A stretch of 64,000 bases of DNA. Origin: Sabulibacter ruber (GTDB lineage: Bacteria; Bacteroidota; Bacteroidia; Cytophagales; Hymenobacteraceae). Below are positions 19,637-28,798 of this stretch, one piece after another; position 1 is the first letter of the stretch, and each line of letters starts with the position of its first letter. The notes under the pieces were generated by a model. The model saw only the letters and a list, made by a program, of their open reading frames with translations, was not told the origin of the DNA and searched no databases. Both the position numbers and the translations under genes were made by a program. Location of the stretch: assembly GCF_017355955.1 (NCBI RefSeq), contig NZ_JAFFID010000003.1:62001-126000 (forward strand). Reading direction: 5' to 3'.

Positions 19637-20431
19637 ATGCAGCAAATCGTTACAGAACCTACCCAGGTAGCGCATAAAAAGCGTCAACTGTTCATGGTAT
19701 TATGCGGTATCTTTCTTACCAATGCGTTGCTGGCAGAATTGATTGGGGTGAAGATTTTCTCGGGGGAAGGGGTGTTTGGCCTGCCGGGCGCCCAGATTCC
19801 GGTGATGGGTACCAAGTTTGATTTTAACCTCACAGCCGGAGTAATCATCTGGCCCGTGGTGTTCATTACCACCGATATCATCAATGAATATTTTGGGAAA
19901 GAAGGCGTAAAACGGATCAGTTATCTCACTGCCGTTTTAATTGCCTATGCTTTCTTAGTGATTGTGGTAGCCACCGCCTTACCTCCTGCCCAGTTCTGGC
20001 AGGAAGTAAACAGCCAAGGGCCCAACGGCACCTCGTTTGATATGGACTATGCTTTCAATCGGGTATTCAGCCAGGGCTTGGGCATTATCATCGGTTCATT
20101 GGTAGCCTTCCTGTTGGGGCAGTTGCTGGATGCCCATGTGTTCCATTGGCTGAAGCGCCTGACCGGCAGCCAGAAGATCTGGCTGAGGGCCACCGGTTCC
20201 ACCCTGGTCTCTCAGTTGGTGGACACAGTGGTGGTTCTTTTTATCGCTTTTTACCTCTTCGGGAATTGGGACCTGAAAATGGTACTTTCGGTTTCGGTGA
20301 TCAATTACCTGTATAAATTTACCGTGGCGGTGGTGCTCACGCCGCTTCTTTACATCGCCCACCCCCTTATTGACCGCTACCTGGCCGGAAACCGGGAAGT
20401 GCCCATGGAAACTTTCATCTCCCAGGATTAA
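19637..20431 (+). CDS. Queuosine precursor transporter family (DUF165/YhhQ-like) membrane protein
   Basis: 264 residues with about six to seven hydrophobic segments. Family marks are the N-terminal NALLAELIGVKIF, the TAGVIIWPVVFITTDIINEYFGK motif, and SQLVDTVVVLFIAFYLFG with its buried Asp. The family imports queuosine precursors such as preQ0 or preQ1 across the inner membrane; the exact substrate here is not deducible. A hydrophobic C-terminal YLYKFTVAVVLTPLLYIAHPLIDRYL is typical. No PreQ1 riboswitch was recognised upstream. An alpha/beta hydrolase gene follows after 32 bases. Confidence 0.88.
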   Translation: MQQIVTEPTQVAHKKRQLFMVLCGIFLTNALLAELIGVKIFSGEGVFGLPGAQIPVMGTKFDFNLTAGVIIWPVVFITTDIINEYFGKEGVKRISYLTAVLIAYAFLVIVVATALPPAQFWQEVNSQGPNGTSFDMDYAFNRVFSQGLGIIIGSLVAFLLGQLLDAHVFHWLKRLTGSQKIWLRATGSTLVSQLVDTVVVLFIAFYLFGNWDLKMVLSVSVINYLYKFTVAVVLTPLLYIAHPLIDRYLAGNREVPMETFISQD

Positions 20432-20463
20432 ACCTGCTACGCTTAGTTCAGTAGAACACCAGT

Positions 20464-21117
20464 ATGAGTATTCCACCTTTGTACCTGCTGAGTGGCTTAG
20501 GGGCCGATGAGCGGCTGTTCCGGTTTTTGCAATTGCGCCATCCTAACCCCATCGTGATCAGGTGGATCAAGCCGTTTCCCAATGAATCGCTTCCGGCCTA
20601 CTCCCGACGCATACTTGCTCAGATTACGGTAGACTCTGAACCTCCTGTACTGGTAGGGCTGAGCTTTGGGGGGATGGTTGCGCAGGAGATCGCCAAACTG
20701 CTTCCGGTGAAAAAAGTGATCCTTCTCTCCAGCCTGGCAGATACCTCTGATTTGTACTGGTACTACCGGCTGGGCGGCACTCTCCAGCTCCAGAAATGGC
20801 TGCCTTTTGGCTTGGCGAAAGGATGGACTGGCCCGGGTGCCTGGCTGTTTGGGGCTAAAACGAAGGAGGAAAAAAAGATTTTTGAGGCAATCATCAGGGA
20901 CACAGACATTGGTTTTCTGCGGTGGGCCTTGAGTGCCATTTTGCGGTGGCGCCATAAAGCGCTGCCCAATGAGGTAGTCATCATCCACGGCGATAAAGAC
21001 AAGATCCTGCCGGTACCACAGTACCCAGAGGTGTACCTTTTCAAAGGAGGCGAGCACCTTATTGTGATGAGCCACGCGGCTGAGGTAAGCCGCATCATCA
21101 ATCAGTTCCTGGGCTGA
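20464..21117 (+). CDS. Alpha/beta-fold hydrolase
   Basis: 217 residues, compact single domain. The nucleophile elbow GLSFGG sets Ser67. A late Asp lies in IIHGDKDKILP and a His in KGGEHLIVMSHA, completing a plausible Ser-Asp-His triad. The oxyanion region is LLSGLGADERLF. Probably cytosolic, with no signal peptide. The substrate is unknown. It follows the transporter by 32 bases and may share its transcript. Confidence 0.8.
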   Translation: MSIPPLYLLSGLGADERLFRFLQLRHPNPIVIRWIKPFPNESLPAYSRRILAQITVDSEPPVLVGLSFGGMVAQEIAKLLPVKKVILLSSLADTSDLYWYYRLGGTLQLQKWLPFGLAKGWTGPGAWLFGAKTKEEKKIFEAIIRDTDIGFLRWALSAILRWRHKALPNEVVIIHGDKDKILPVPQYPEVYLFKGGEHLIVMSHAAEVSRIINQFLG

Positions 21118-21118
21118 G

Positions 21119-21163
21119 GCATTTTAGGCTTATTCCCTGAAAAGGAAGCCAAAAACCGATGCC
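21119..21163. repeat. Dispersed inverted repeat, copy 4
   Basis: GCATTTTAGGCTTATTCC on the left, GGAAGCCAAAAACCGATGC on the right. Lies between the hydrolase stop and trpS. Confidence 0.6.
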
Positions 21164-21219
21164 GCTTTCCTGTTTGCCCTTCAATTGCTTTCTTTGCAGC
21201 GGTATTACATACATAAGAC

Positions 21220-22194
21220 ATGGCACGAATCCTTACCGGCATCCAAAGCAGTGGCCGTCCGCACCTGGGCAACCTGCTGGGGGCTATCCTTCCGGCGATT
21301 GAGCTTTCCAGAAAAGCAGAGAATGAATCGCTTTATTTCATTGCTGATTTGCACTCCCTCACCACCATTCGTGATGCGGAAGAGCGCCGCCTGAACACCT
21401 ACGCGGTGGCGGCTACCTGGCTGGCATTTGGCCTGGACACCGATAAGCACATTTTCTACCGCCAGTCTGACGTGCCCGAAGTAACCGAACTGACCTGGTA
21501 CCTGAGCTGTTTCGCGCCGTATCCAATGCTGGCCAATGCGCATTCCTTCAAAGACAAATCAGCGCGCCGGCAACTGTCTGATGTGAACTCCGGCCTGTTT
21601 ACTTACCCGGTGCTCATGGCCGCCGACATTCTGTTGTATGACGCCAATTATGTGCCGGTAGGCAAAGACCAGGTCCAGCACCTGGAAATCACCCGAGACC
21701 TGGCCAGCTCGTTCAACCATATCTACGGCGATACCTTTGTACTGCCCGAGGCCAAGGTAGACGAGAGCGTGATGACCGTGCCCGGAGTGAACGGCGAGAA
21801 AATGAGCAAGTCCTACGGCAACACCATTGACATTTTCCTGCCAGACAAAGAACTGCGCAAGCGGGTGATGAGCATTGTCACCGATAGCAAAACCCTGGAA
21901 GAACCCAAAGACCCTTCCACCGATATCACGTTCAAGCTGTATGCGTTGCTTGCTTCAGAAGACCAGGTGGAGGAGATGCGCCAGAAGTACCTGGCCGGTG
22001 GCTTCGGGTACGGACATGCCAAGCAGGCGCTCTATGACCTGATTATCACCAAATACGCTGAGCCGCGCGAACGCTTCAACTACTACATGAGCAACCTGCC
22101 TGAACTGGATGCCAAACTAGCCGAGGGTGCCGCTAAGGCCCGCACCATTGGTGCTCCCGTTTTGAAGCGGGTTAGAGAGAAGCTAGGTTTCTAA
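21220..22194 (+). CDS. trpS: Tryptophanyl-tRNA synthetase
   Basis: 324-residue class I synthetase charging tRNA-Trp. The HIGH motif appears as PHLGN (residues 14-18) and KMSKS is exact (194-198). ADILLYDANYVPVGKDQVQHLEITRDLA is typical of bacterial TrpRS. Length matches the compact bacterial form. A strong terminator shared with the convergent lipoprotein gene follows. Confidence 0.96.
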   Translation: MARILTGIQSSGRPHLGNLLGAILPAIELSRKAENESLYFIADLHSLTTIRDAEERRLNTYAVAATWLAFGLDTDKHIFYRQSDVPEVTELTWYLSCFAPYPMLANAHSFKDKSARRQLSDVNSGLFTYPVLMAADILLYDANYVPVGKDQVQHLEITRDLASSFNHIYGDTFVLPEAKVDESVMTVPGVNGEKMSKSYGNTIDIFLPDKELRKRVMSIVTDSKTLEEPKDPSTDITFKLYALLASEDQVEEMRQKYLAGGFGYGHAKQALYDLIITKYAEPRERFNYYMSNLPELDAKLAEGAAKARTIGAPVLKRVREKLGF

Positions 22195-22221
22195 AAGTAG
22201 GACTCTAATAGTTAGACATAG

Positions 22222-22263
22222 AAACAAGAAAGCCGAGGCAGTTAAGTCCCGGCTTTCTTGTTT
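22222..22263. terminator. Bidirectional terminator between trpS and the lipoprotein gene
   Basis: 14-bp perfect stem AAACAAGAAAGCCG / CGGCTTTCTTGTTT. The 3' arm includes the stop codon of the minus-strand gene, so one hairpin can serve both convergent transcripts. Confidence 0.85.
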
Positions 22264-23404
22264 ACTCTCCATGCTCATTACCTGAGTAGTATTGCAAGCC
22301 ATCTGGAAAAAAGTATAGAAAGTAGTTTCTCTCTAAGGTTCTAATGAAAACTTCTTGAACCGGAGGCTTCTTCATTCTTTTGGAGAGTTTTTGGGCTTCT
22401 TTCAAACTAATTCGTTTACGTTCCGACGGGTTAGAAAAAGGATAAACCGTAACTTCTTCTTTCTTTCCATCAAGCGTCACGAAGCTGTTTTGAATCAACT
22501 TGACCGGAGCCGTATAGCCTAATTCCTGAAAGAACCCGTCGTACCGATCACTTGCCAATCGTTTTCCGTTCACGTGGAAGAAGACCAGGTTATCATAGAT
22601 GGTATCCCTTTCCTCATAATACTCTTTCACCCCATTTTCCATTCTGTAGCCGCTTTTTAAAATGTAGTCATAAAGCACAACAAAGCTTGTGTCTGTAAGA
22701 AAGGATGTATACACTACATCTGACCTGGCAAAGTCAAACTTGTATCCATTAGGTCCATACAACGTTTGACAGTTTAAATAATACTGGCGGTTTTCAGAGA
22801 GTTGTAACGTACCGTCACAGCCCCCTCCCCCGGTATGGTTGTAATTCTGCAGGAGCAAAGGGGTTCCCCGCATGTCTGTCACCAGCGTTGCAATTCCTCC
22901 CACATCACTATCGGGCAATCCAAAGTGTACATCAAACAATACTTTTCCATCGGTGGTTATTCCAGTAAAGACAAGCGGTCTGGGCACGCTTCCCTGAATG
23001 TATGGATTTTCCTTCTCCATTCTAGCAAAGTCATGCTTAGTGAATTGTTTCTGGAACACAGTCTGTCCATTTTTCAGCAACTTGATCTTGTATAGGTTGT
23101 TGTGCTGCTTAACCTTATGCACTGTCCTATAATCATCCCAACTGAAAACCTCAACAAAAGAACTGTCATTCAGACTGATGGCTTCTGCATGGGAGACATA
23201 AACATCTTGTCCTATCTTAACCTGAGAGGTATCATAGTACCGTTCCTTATCCATATAAGCAGTTTCATAGATGGTGTCAGGAGAAGATAGAGCTGCTTTG
23301 GGAGTTTCAAGAGGCGGAGGCGAGGCCTTGGTTTTGGCTGTCTCTTCCTTTGTGCAGGCACAAACCAGAAACAAACAGAAAATTACCCAACTATTGATTT
23401 TCAT
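22262..23404 (-). CDS. Hypothetical lipoprotein
   Basis: 380 residues, function unrecognised. The N-terminus has a short signal peptide ending VCAC, with Cys17 as the likely lipidated residue, followed by a Pro/Thr/Lys-rich linker. The body is rich in aromatic beta-strand stretches, with a Gly/Cys cluster (NYNHTGGGGCDG) near residue 193 and a second Cys in YYLNCQTLYGPNG that could pair with it. No enzymatic motif was seen. Probably periplasmic or outer-membrane attached. Base composition is somewhat more AT-rich than neighbours. It lies 32 bases downstream of a small membrane-protein gene on the same strand. Confidence 0.7.
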   Translation of the reverse strand: MKINSWVIFCLFLVCACTKEETAKTKASPPPLETPKAALSSPDTIYETAYMDKERYYDTSQVKIGQDVYVSHAEAISLNDSSFVEVFSWDDYRTVHKVKQHNNLYKIKLLKNGQTVFQKQFTKHDFARMEKENPYIQGSVPRPLVFTGITTDGKVLFDVHFGLPDSDVGGIATLVTDMRGTPLLLQNYNHTGGGGCDGTLQLSENRQYYLNCQTLYGPNGYKFDFARSDVVYTSFLTDTSFVVLYDYILKSGYRMENGVKEYYEERDTIYDNLVFFHVNGKRLASDRYDGFFQELGYTAPVKLIQNSFVTLDGKKEEVTVYPFSNPSERKRISLKEAQKLSKRMKKPPVQEVFIRTLERNYFLYFFPDGLQYYSGNEHGE

Positions 23405-23436
23405 TGACTCTTGTTCTGAAGTTTGAGGAACGGCCC

Positions 23437-23826
23437 TTACGCTCCCGCTTCTGCCTTAAGTGGATGCCGGTAAAGGATAATCCCGAAAACAAGGGCAAAA
23501 ACGGAGTACAAACCCACCACCACCAACGTAGGCAAAGCCGTACCAGGGTTCCCTTTGATCAAGGCAAGCGCTCCCACAAAGAAGTGCGTGAAGTTGGCTA
23601 CCGCAATAGGTCGGTTATAGATGCCCCCAAGCAGGCTTCCTTTGGCCATCCAGTTGAGCATGGCAAACCCCAGGTAAAGCGCGCCTAAAAGTTGTAATAC
23701 CAGGTGGATGGCGGCACCATCTCCCAATGACAGGTAGGAGGAGATTTCCTGGGGCAGAAAAGTCAGGCCGAGGCCCAGCAGAGCCAGAAAAGCGGCACTC
23801 AGGGTCATGACGAGTTTGGTGTTCAT
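23437..23826 (-). CDS. Small four-helix membrane protein
   Basis: 129 residues with four hydrophobic segments (about 5-24, 35-60, 66-85 and 95-118), ending in a short polar tail. No family was recognised with certainty. The ATG at 23826 is preferred over an upstream in-frame start, because the extra 38 residues are not hydrophobic or conserved-looking and would delay the first membrane helix. The sequence NWMAKGSLLGGIYNRPIAVANFTHFF resembles small inner-membrane proteins of unknown function in Bacteroidota. Confidence 0.65.
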   Translation of the reverse strand: MNTKLVMTLSAAFLALLGLGLTFLPQEISSYLSLGDGAAIHLVLQLLGALYLGFAMLNWMAKGSLLGGIYNRPIAVANFTHFFVGALALIKGNPGTALPTLVVVGLYSVFALVFGIILYRHPLKAEAGA

Positions 23827-24023
23827 GGAGTTGGCAGGGTTTAGGATAGAGTTATTCAAAATTCCGGATGCTTGCCTGTACCTGAAAGGCCCGCAGCCTG
23901 CATCCGGGAACCAATGTAGAGGTTTGATCAATAAATACAAAAAAGAGCCTTAAAACAGGAAGTACAGTCAAACACACCCATCAGAGTAAGGTCAAGCTGA
24001 GGCAATCCCCTTCAGCCTCACAT

Positions 24024-24065
24024 CTTGTTTTCTGCCCAGTTTTATAATAAACAGCCCTAAAATAG
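24024..24065. repeat. Dispersed inverted repeat, copy 5
   Basis: CTTGTTTTCTGCCCAGTTTT on the left, AAACAGCCCTAAAATAG on the right; directly abuts the neighbouring terminator hairpin. Confidence 0.6.
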
Positions 24066-24104
24066 AACCGGCTCCTGCGCAGTGAATCTGCACAGGAGCC
24101 GGTT
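24066..24104 (-). terminator. Terminator of the 132-residue protein gene
   Basis: Perfect 12-bp arms AACCGGCTCCTG / CAGGAGCCGGTT with an inner CAG/CTG pair. Read on the minus strand it is followed by CTATTTTAG; on the plus strand by TTAT. Confidence 0.7.
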
Positions 24105-24144
24105 TTATCTATTGTCTAAAATCTGGTATCTAGCGTCTATTAGA

Positions 24145-24543
24145 CTACGCTTTCCAGACTTCTTCGCGCACGTTTTTGCCTACGCTCAGAATCAGGCGGG
24201 TAGGGTTTGGCACCAGCAACAGGCGGGCTTCTTTGTTAGGGTAAGCATCGGCCTCTACCCAAACGCCCTGTTTGTTGGTCAGGTCTACCTGGCCATCGGC
24301 GGTAAGGGCTTCGGGCAGGTATGCGGTGGGTAACAACACGTCGGTGTCGGGGCAAATCCGCTCGTGTACATCGCCTAAGACTTCTTCCAGGTACTCCCCA
24401 AAGTTGTCGTTGAACTCATCTTCCAAATCATGCAGCTCTTCCTCTACGTCATCGTAGCGTTCATCATTATAGGAGAGTTGCCCTAATTCCTGCTTCTTCC
24501 GGATGAGGGCCACAAGCGCGTTATTCAGTTCCTGGATGTTCAT
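24145..24543 (-). CDS. Acidic conserved hypothetical protein
   Basis: 132 residues, cytosolic, no signal peptide. The N-terminal 60 residues are highly acidic and helical, likely coiled coil (RYDDVEEELHDLEDEFNDNFGEYLEEVL). The C-terminal half looks like a small beta domain (GVWVEADAYPNKEARLLLVPNPTRLILSVG). I do not recognise a function. It lies divergently from hpd. Confidence 0.7.
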   Translation of the reverse strand: MNIQELNNALVALIRKKQELGQLSYNDERYDDVEEELHDLEDEFNDNFGEYLEEVLGDVHERICPDTDVLLPTAYLPEALTADGQVDLTNKQGVWVEADAYPNKEARLLLVPNPTRLILSVGKNVREEVWKA

Positions 24544-24698
24544 TCTTTCTTATTTTTCACAAATTTTATAACATCTTAGGCTATTTCCAAGTGTATGCTG
24601 CAATTCGGTGTGCCAAAAACCTATTTTCTTTCCTCCACATTTCTTCTATTTTTACAGAAGTTGTGATGTAACCCAGCGTTTTACCTCTCCTGAATTCT

Positions 24699-25799
24699 AT
24701 GGCAGAACCCGCAGATTTTCTTCCCCTCAACGGCACAGACCACATAGAATTCTATGTGGGGAACGCCAAACAAAGCGCCTATTACTACCAGAGCGCCTTC
24801 GGGTTTGAGCTGGTAGCCTACGCCGGCCCAGAGACAGGGGTGCGAGACCGTGCCTCCTATGTGCTGCAACAAGGAAAGGTACGGTTTGTGCTCACCACCT
24901 CCCTCCTGCCAGACTCGCCCATCTCAGAACACGTGCGCCTGCACGGCGATGGCGTGAAGGTCATGGCCCTGTGGGTGGACGATGCCTACAAATCCTATGA
25001 AGAAACCATCCGCCGTGGTGCCAGATCGGCGGCTGAGCCCCAAACCCTTTCTGATGAGTTTGGCGAGGTGAGGGTGGCGTCCATTTACACCTACGGCGAG
25101 ACCGTGCACACCTTTGTGGAGCGGAAAAACTATACCGGGCCTTTTATGCCGGGCTATAAACCCCGCAAAAGCACGGTACCCGTAACGCCGGTGGGGCTGA
25201 AATACGTAGACCACTGCGTGGGCAACGTGGGCTGGGGCGAGATGAACAAATGGGTTGATTTCTATTCTGAGGTGATGGGTTTTAAACTGCTGCTCACTTT
25301 TGACGATGAGGACATCTCCACCGAGTATTCGGCCCTTATGAGCAAGGTGATGAGCAACGGCAACGGGTACGTGAAGTTCCCCATCAATGAGCCCGCCGAA
25401 GGCAAGAAGAAATCACAGATTGAAGAGTACCTGGATTATTACCACAGCCCCGGCGTGCAGCACATCGCCATTGCGACCGATGACATTGTGCATACCGTGG
25501 GCGAGCTCCGCCGGCGCGGGGTAGAGTTTTTAACCGTGCCCAGTGCGTATTACCAGGATCTGCTGGACCGCGTAGGTAAGATTGACGAGGACGTAAAGCC
25601 GCTGCAGGACCTGAATATTCTGGTAGACCGCGACAACGAAGGCTACCTGCTGCAGATTTTCACCAAACCCGTAGAAGACAGACCAACTGTGTTTTACGAG
25701 ATCATACAGCGCAAGGGAGCTAAATCCTTCGGGAAAGGAAATTTCAAGGCGTTATTTGAATCAATTGAACGTGAACAGGCCCTTCGGGGAAACTTATAA
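24699..25799 (+). CDS. hpd: 4-hydroxyphenylpyruvate dioxygenase
   Basis: 366-residue Fe(II) dioxygenase converting 4-hydroxyphenylpyruvate to homogentisate in tyrosine breakdown. Two vicinal-oxygen-chelate domains are visible. The iron ligands are His172 (VDHCVGN), His255 (GVQHIAI) and Glu334 (FYEIIQR). The C-terminal GKGNFKALFESIEREQ gate helix is intact. No homogentisate dioxygenase lies nearby. The stop codon overlaps a consensus -7 promoter element for the next gene. Confidence 0.95.
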   Translation: MAEPADFLPLNGTDHIEFYVGNAKQSAYYYQSAFGFELVAYAGPETGVRDRASYVLQQGKVRFVLTTSLLPDSPISEHVRLHGDGVKVMALWVDDAYKSYEETIRRGARSAAEPQTLSDEFGEVRVASIYTYGETVHTFVERKNYTGPFMPGYKPRKSTVPVTPVGLKYVDHCVGNVGWGEMNKWVDFYSEVMGFKLLLTFDDEDISTEYSALMSKVMSNGNGYVKFPINEPAEGKKKSQIEEYLDYYHSPGVQHIAIATDDIVHTVGELRRRGVEFLTVPSAYYQDLLDRVGKIDEDVKPLQDLNILVDRDNEGYLLQIFTKPVEDRPTVFYEIIQRKGAKSFGKGNFKALFESIEREQALRGNL

Positions 25800-25804
25800 C
25801 TTTG
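25797..25804 (+). promoter_or_regulatory. Candidate -7 element TAACTTTG for the mutase gene
   Basis: Exact TAnnTTTG spanning the hpd stop codon. There is no TTG at the usual -33 spacing. The predicted start near 25811 would put the dispersed repeat copy at the very 5' end of the transcript. Confidence 0.45.
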
Positions 25805-25807
25805 TGA

Positions 25808-25848
25808 GCCGTTTTAGGGCTGTTTTACCAAAACAACCCTTATAACGC
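25808..25848. repeat. Dispersed inverted repeat, copy 6
   Basis: GCCGTTTTAGGGCTGTTTT, short ACC centre, then AAAACAACCCTTATAACGC: one of the clearest copies, with T/A tracts 11-12 bases apart within each arm. Confidence 0.7.
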
Positions 25849-25867
25849 TTTGTCATTTTACAGAACT

Positions 25868-27616
25868 ATGGAAAACAATCTAACGCTAGAACCAGCCGTA
25901 TTAACCAAGGTGAACACCTGGTTAGAGGGTGCCTATGACCAGGACACCAAAACAGAATTGCAGCGCCTCATTGACAGCCAGGACGCCGATACCCTCACCG
26001 ATTCTTTCTACAAAGACCTGGAGTTTGGGACCGGTGGTCTGCGCGGCATCATGGGCGTGGGCAGCAACCGCATGAACCGCTACACGGTGGGCATGGCTAC
26101 CCAGGGCCTGAGCAACTATTTGCTTAAATCGTTCCCCGGCCAGCAGATCAGCGTGGCCATTGCACACGACAGCCGCAACAACAGTAACTTTTTTGCCAAT
26201 GTGGTGGCAGATGTGTTCAGCGCTAACGGCATTAAGGTGTACTTCTTCAAAGAACTGAGACCTACCCCGGTTCTATCATTTGCCATCCGGCACCTGGGTT
26301 GCCAGAGCGGCGTGGTGTTAACGGCCTCCCACAACCCTAAAGAATACAACGGGTACAAAGCCTACTGGAACGACGGCGGCCAGGTAACCGCCCCGCACGA
26401 TAAGAACATCATTGCCGAGGTAAACAAGATCCAGTCCATTGACCAGGTGAAGTTTAACCGCAACGAAGACAACATAGAATACATTCTGGATGAAGTAGAC
26501 CAGGCCTACTTAGACAAAGTGGCAACGCTCTCGGTAGACCCAGAGATGATCAAGCGCCAGCATGATCTCAAGATCGTATACACTCCAATCCACGGAACCG
26601 GTATCACGCTGGTACCCCGTACTTTGGAGCGCTTTGGGTTCACCAACGTGCACGTGTTAGAGGCACAGTCTACGCCAGACGGCAACTTCCCGACGGTAGT
26701 ATATCCAAACCCCGAGGAGAAAGACGCCATGAACCTGGCCATGGAAAAAGCCAAGGAACTGGACGCCGACCTGGTACTGGCCACTGACCCAGACGCCGAC
26801 CGCGTGGGCATTGCCGTTAAGGACCAGCATGGCCAATGGGTGCTGCTCAACGGAAACCAGACCGCTGCCCTCCTCACCTACTACATTCTGCAGGCCTGGA
26901 AAAAAGCCGGCAAACTGACCGGCAAAGAGTACGTGGTGAACACCATTGTAACCACCGACCTGATCAACCGCGTGGCCGAAGGCTTTGGTGTGGATTGCTA
27001 CGAGACTTTGACAGGCTTCAAGTACATTGCTACCATCATGCGCGAGAAAGAAGGTCAGGCTCAGTACATCTGCGGCGGCGAGGAAAGCTACGGCTTCCTG
27101 GTGGGTGACTTTGTGCGCGACAAAGATGCGGTTTCTTCCTGCGCCATGATCGCGGAGATGACTGCTGCGGCCAAAGACCAGGGCAAGAGCCTCTATGAGC
27201 TCATGATCCAGATGTACATTGATTTCGGGTTCTACAAAGAAGACCTGATTTCCCTTACCAAGAAAGGACACCGCGGTGCCCAGGAAATCCAGGAGATGAT
27301 GCAGGAACTGCGCGAAAACCCGCCTAAAACCCTGGCCGGTTCTGGCGTGGTAGAACTGATTGACTATAAAACCGGCTTCCGGAGAAATCTGCGCACCGGC
27401 GAGGAAAGCGCCACTGGGCTGGAAAGCTCCAACGTGCTCCAGTTCCTCACCGAGGACGGAAGCAAGATATCGGCCCGTCCGTCTGGTACCGAGCCTAAGA
27501 TCAAGTTCTATTTCAGTGTGCGGGAGCCTCTGGCCTCAGCCGATGAATACGAGCAGGTAAGCCAGAAACTGGATGATAAAATCCAGCGCATTATCTCTGA
27601 CCTCAAACTGAGATAA
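25868..27616 (+). CDS. Phospho-sugar mutase (phosphoglucomutase/phosphomannomutase)
   Basis: 582-residue alpha-D-phosphohexomutase. The phosphoserine loop TASHNP has Ser154; the metal loop is DPDADR (307-312); the sugar-binding loop is GGEESYGFL; the phosphate-binding loop is RPSGTEPKIKFY near the C-terminus. The family interconverts 1- and 6-phosphates of glucose or mannose; the length and GEESYG loop resemble the PGM2-like group. The ATG at 25868 is used; an upstream TTG at 25850 would add only six residues. A strong terminator follows. Confidence 0.92.
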   Translation: MENNLTLEPAVLTKVNTWLEGAYDQDTKTELQRLIDSQDADTLTDSFYKDLEFGTGGLRGIMGVGSNRMNRYTVGMATQGLSNYLLKSFPGQQISVAIAHDSRNNSNFFANVVADVFSANGIKVYFFKELRPTPVLSFAIRHLGCQSGVVLTASHNPKEYNGYKAYWNDGGQVTAPHDKNIIAEVNKIQSIDQVKFNRNEDNIEYILDEVDQAYLDKVATLSVDPEMIKRQHDLKIVYTPIHGTGITLVPRTLERFGFTNVHVLEAQSTPDGNFPTVVYPNPEEKDAMNLAMEKAKELDADLVLATDPDADRVGIAVKDQHGQWVLLNGNQTAALLTYYILQAWKKAGKLTGKEYVVNTIVTTDLINRVAEGFGVDCYETLTGFKYIATIMREKEGQAQYICGGEESYGFLVGDFVRDKDAVSSCAMIAEMTAAAKDQGKSLYELMIQMYIDFGFYKEDLISLTKKGHRGAQEIQEMMQELRENPPKTLAGSGVVELIDYKTGFRRNLRTGEESATGLESSNVLQFLTEDGSKISARPSGTEPKIKFYFSVREPLASADEYEQVSQKLDDKIQRIISDLKLR

Positions 27617-27636
27617 CCATCAAGTATACCTTTTTG

Positions 27637-27673
27637 AAAAAGCCCTTCCTGATTAACTCAGGAAGGGCTTTTT
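27637..27673 (+). terminator. Terminator of the mutase gene
   Basis: Perfect 16-bp arms AAAAAGCCCTTCCTGA / TCAGGAAGGGCTTTTT with a five-base loop. Confidence 0.9.
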
Positions 27674-27681
27674 GATTTACA

Positions 27682-27726
27682 CAGGTTTACTTTCAAGTAT
27701 TCTCCTGAAAAGTAGACCAAAAATGG
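27682..27726. repeat. Dispersed inverted repeat, copy 7
   Basis: CAGGTTTACTTTCAAGTATTC then CCTGAAAAGTAGACCAAAAATGG; a diverged copy between convergent genes. Confidence 0.45.
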
Positions 27727-27904
27727 AGTATTTAAATGATTGGCCTTGAGTATCGGCTAAGAGTAAAAGTAACCGCCAAAGGAAGCTTGGAATCTCGTAT
27801 TACAAACGAGAAAAGCCCTTAAGATTACCTCCAGGAGATTACCTTCAGGAGATTAAAGATTTTCTAACCAATTCACTTCTGGAACGGATGGGCTCAACCC
27901 CAAA

Positions 27905-28780
27905 CTAGCTTCTCTGGCTGGCGAGGAAGGGAAGTACCGCGTCTGTGAACTGTTCCGGAGCACTGTATTGCACGGCGTGGCCCCAGAACGGGATCTCTAC
28001 TGTTCGGTCAGGATGGAGCAGATTGGCAGCCTCGTTGAACCAGCGTGCTGGCACCATCGGGTCATTTTCACCCCTGATGAGCATGGTGGGTACCTGAACA
28101 TGGGGCAATTTCTCTTCTATGGGGTCCCGGAGCATGTACCTGAATTCGGGGAAAAGCCTTTTGCCCATCCGGGAGTAATCCTTTAGAACGTGCCAGTTCA
28201 GGGAAAGCCGCTCAAAAGCTGGCCCCTTGAGGAAGCGGCGGAACTGCTCCGGTGCGCTGCGCCCCGCCGGGTCTGGAGTTGGGGCAATTAACACCAATCG
28301 GTCTACCCGTTCAGAGAACCGAAGCGTTGCCTCTACCGCTATCTGGCAACCCATGGATTGCCCCACCAGCGTAGCCCTGGGAATGCCGGCTACCTCCATC
28401 CAATCAACTAATACCTGGGCAAGACCGGTTATATCTGGCTGGTTAGGGGGCGTTTCGCTTCTGCCGTGTCCGGGAAGATCAGGGGCATACACGTTAAAGC
28501 TGGTGGCCAGTCGCTCCGCAGAAGGCACGAAATAGGAACTGGATACTCCCAGGCCATGCACGAAGACTATAGGAACCGATGCGTTGGAAGCAGCCATTGA
28601 AACCCGTGCGTGTAACCGAAGGCCGTTCACCTGGTACCATTCGCTTTGTAAAGGCAGTATTTGGCCACTTTTCAGGAGTTTTCTGCGTTGAAGCTGGGCT
28701 TTGGCAGTTCTGAATGCCAACCAGGCACCTCCTCCCAGCAGAACATAAGTCAGCCATCGGTTCTGTTCTTTTTTCTTCAC
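27905..28780 (-). CDS. Membrane-anchored alpha/beta hydrolase
   Basis: 291 residues. One N-terminal hydrophobic helix (about 9-24, followed by basic residues) suggests anchoring to the inner membrane. The fold is clear: HGLGVSSSYF oxyanion region, DLPGHGRS, nucleophile elbow GQSMGC (Ser near residue 144), acidic residue in RGENDPMVP and catalytic His in FWGHAVQYS. The substrate is not deducible. It starts 18 bases after the stop of the antiporter gene upstream on the same strand, so co-transcription is likely. Confidence 0.82.
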   Translation of the reverse strand: MKKKEQNRWLTYVLLGGGAWLAFRTAKAQLQRRKLLKSGQILPLQSEWYQVNGLRLHARVSMAASNASVPIVFVHGLGVSSSYFVPSAERLATSFNVYAPDLPGHGRSETPPNQPDITGLAQVLVDWMEVAGIPRATLVGQSMGCQIAVEATLRFSERVDRLVLIAPTPDPAGRSAPEQFRRFLKGPAFERLSLNWHVLKDYSRMGKRLFPEFRYMLRDPIEEKLPHVQVPTMLIRGENDPMVPARWFNEAANLLHPDRTVEIPFWGHAVQYSAPEQFTDAVLPFLASQRS

Positions 28781-28798
28781 CGGTCTGGAATGAACGCC

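Larger units (their letters stand above)
23827..24144. other. Intergenic region with a repeat and terminator
   Basis: 318 bases. Contains dispersed repeat copy 5 (24024-24065) and a hairpin terminator (24066-24104). No gene was seen. Confidence 0.6.
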
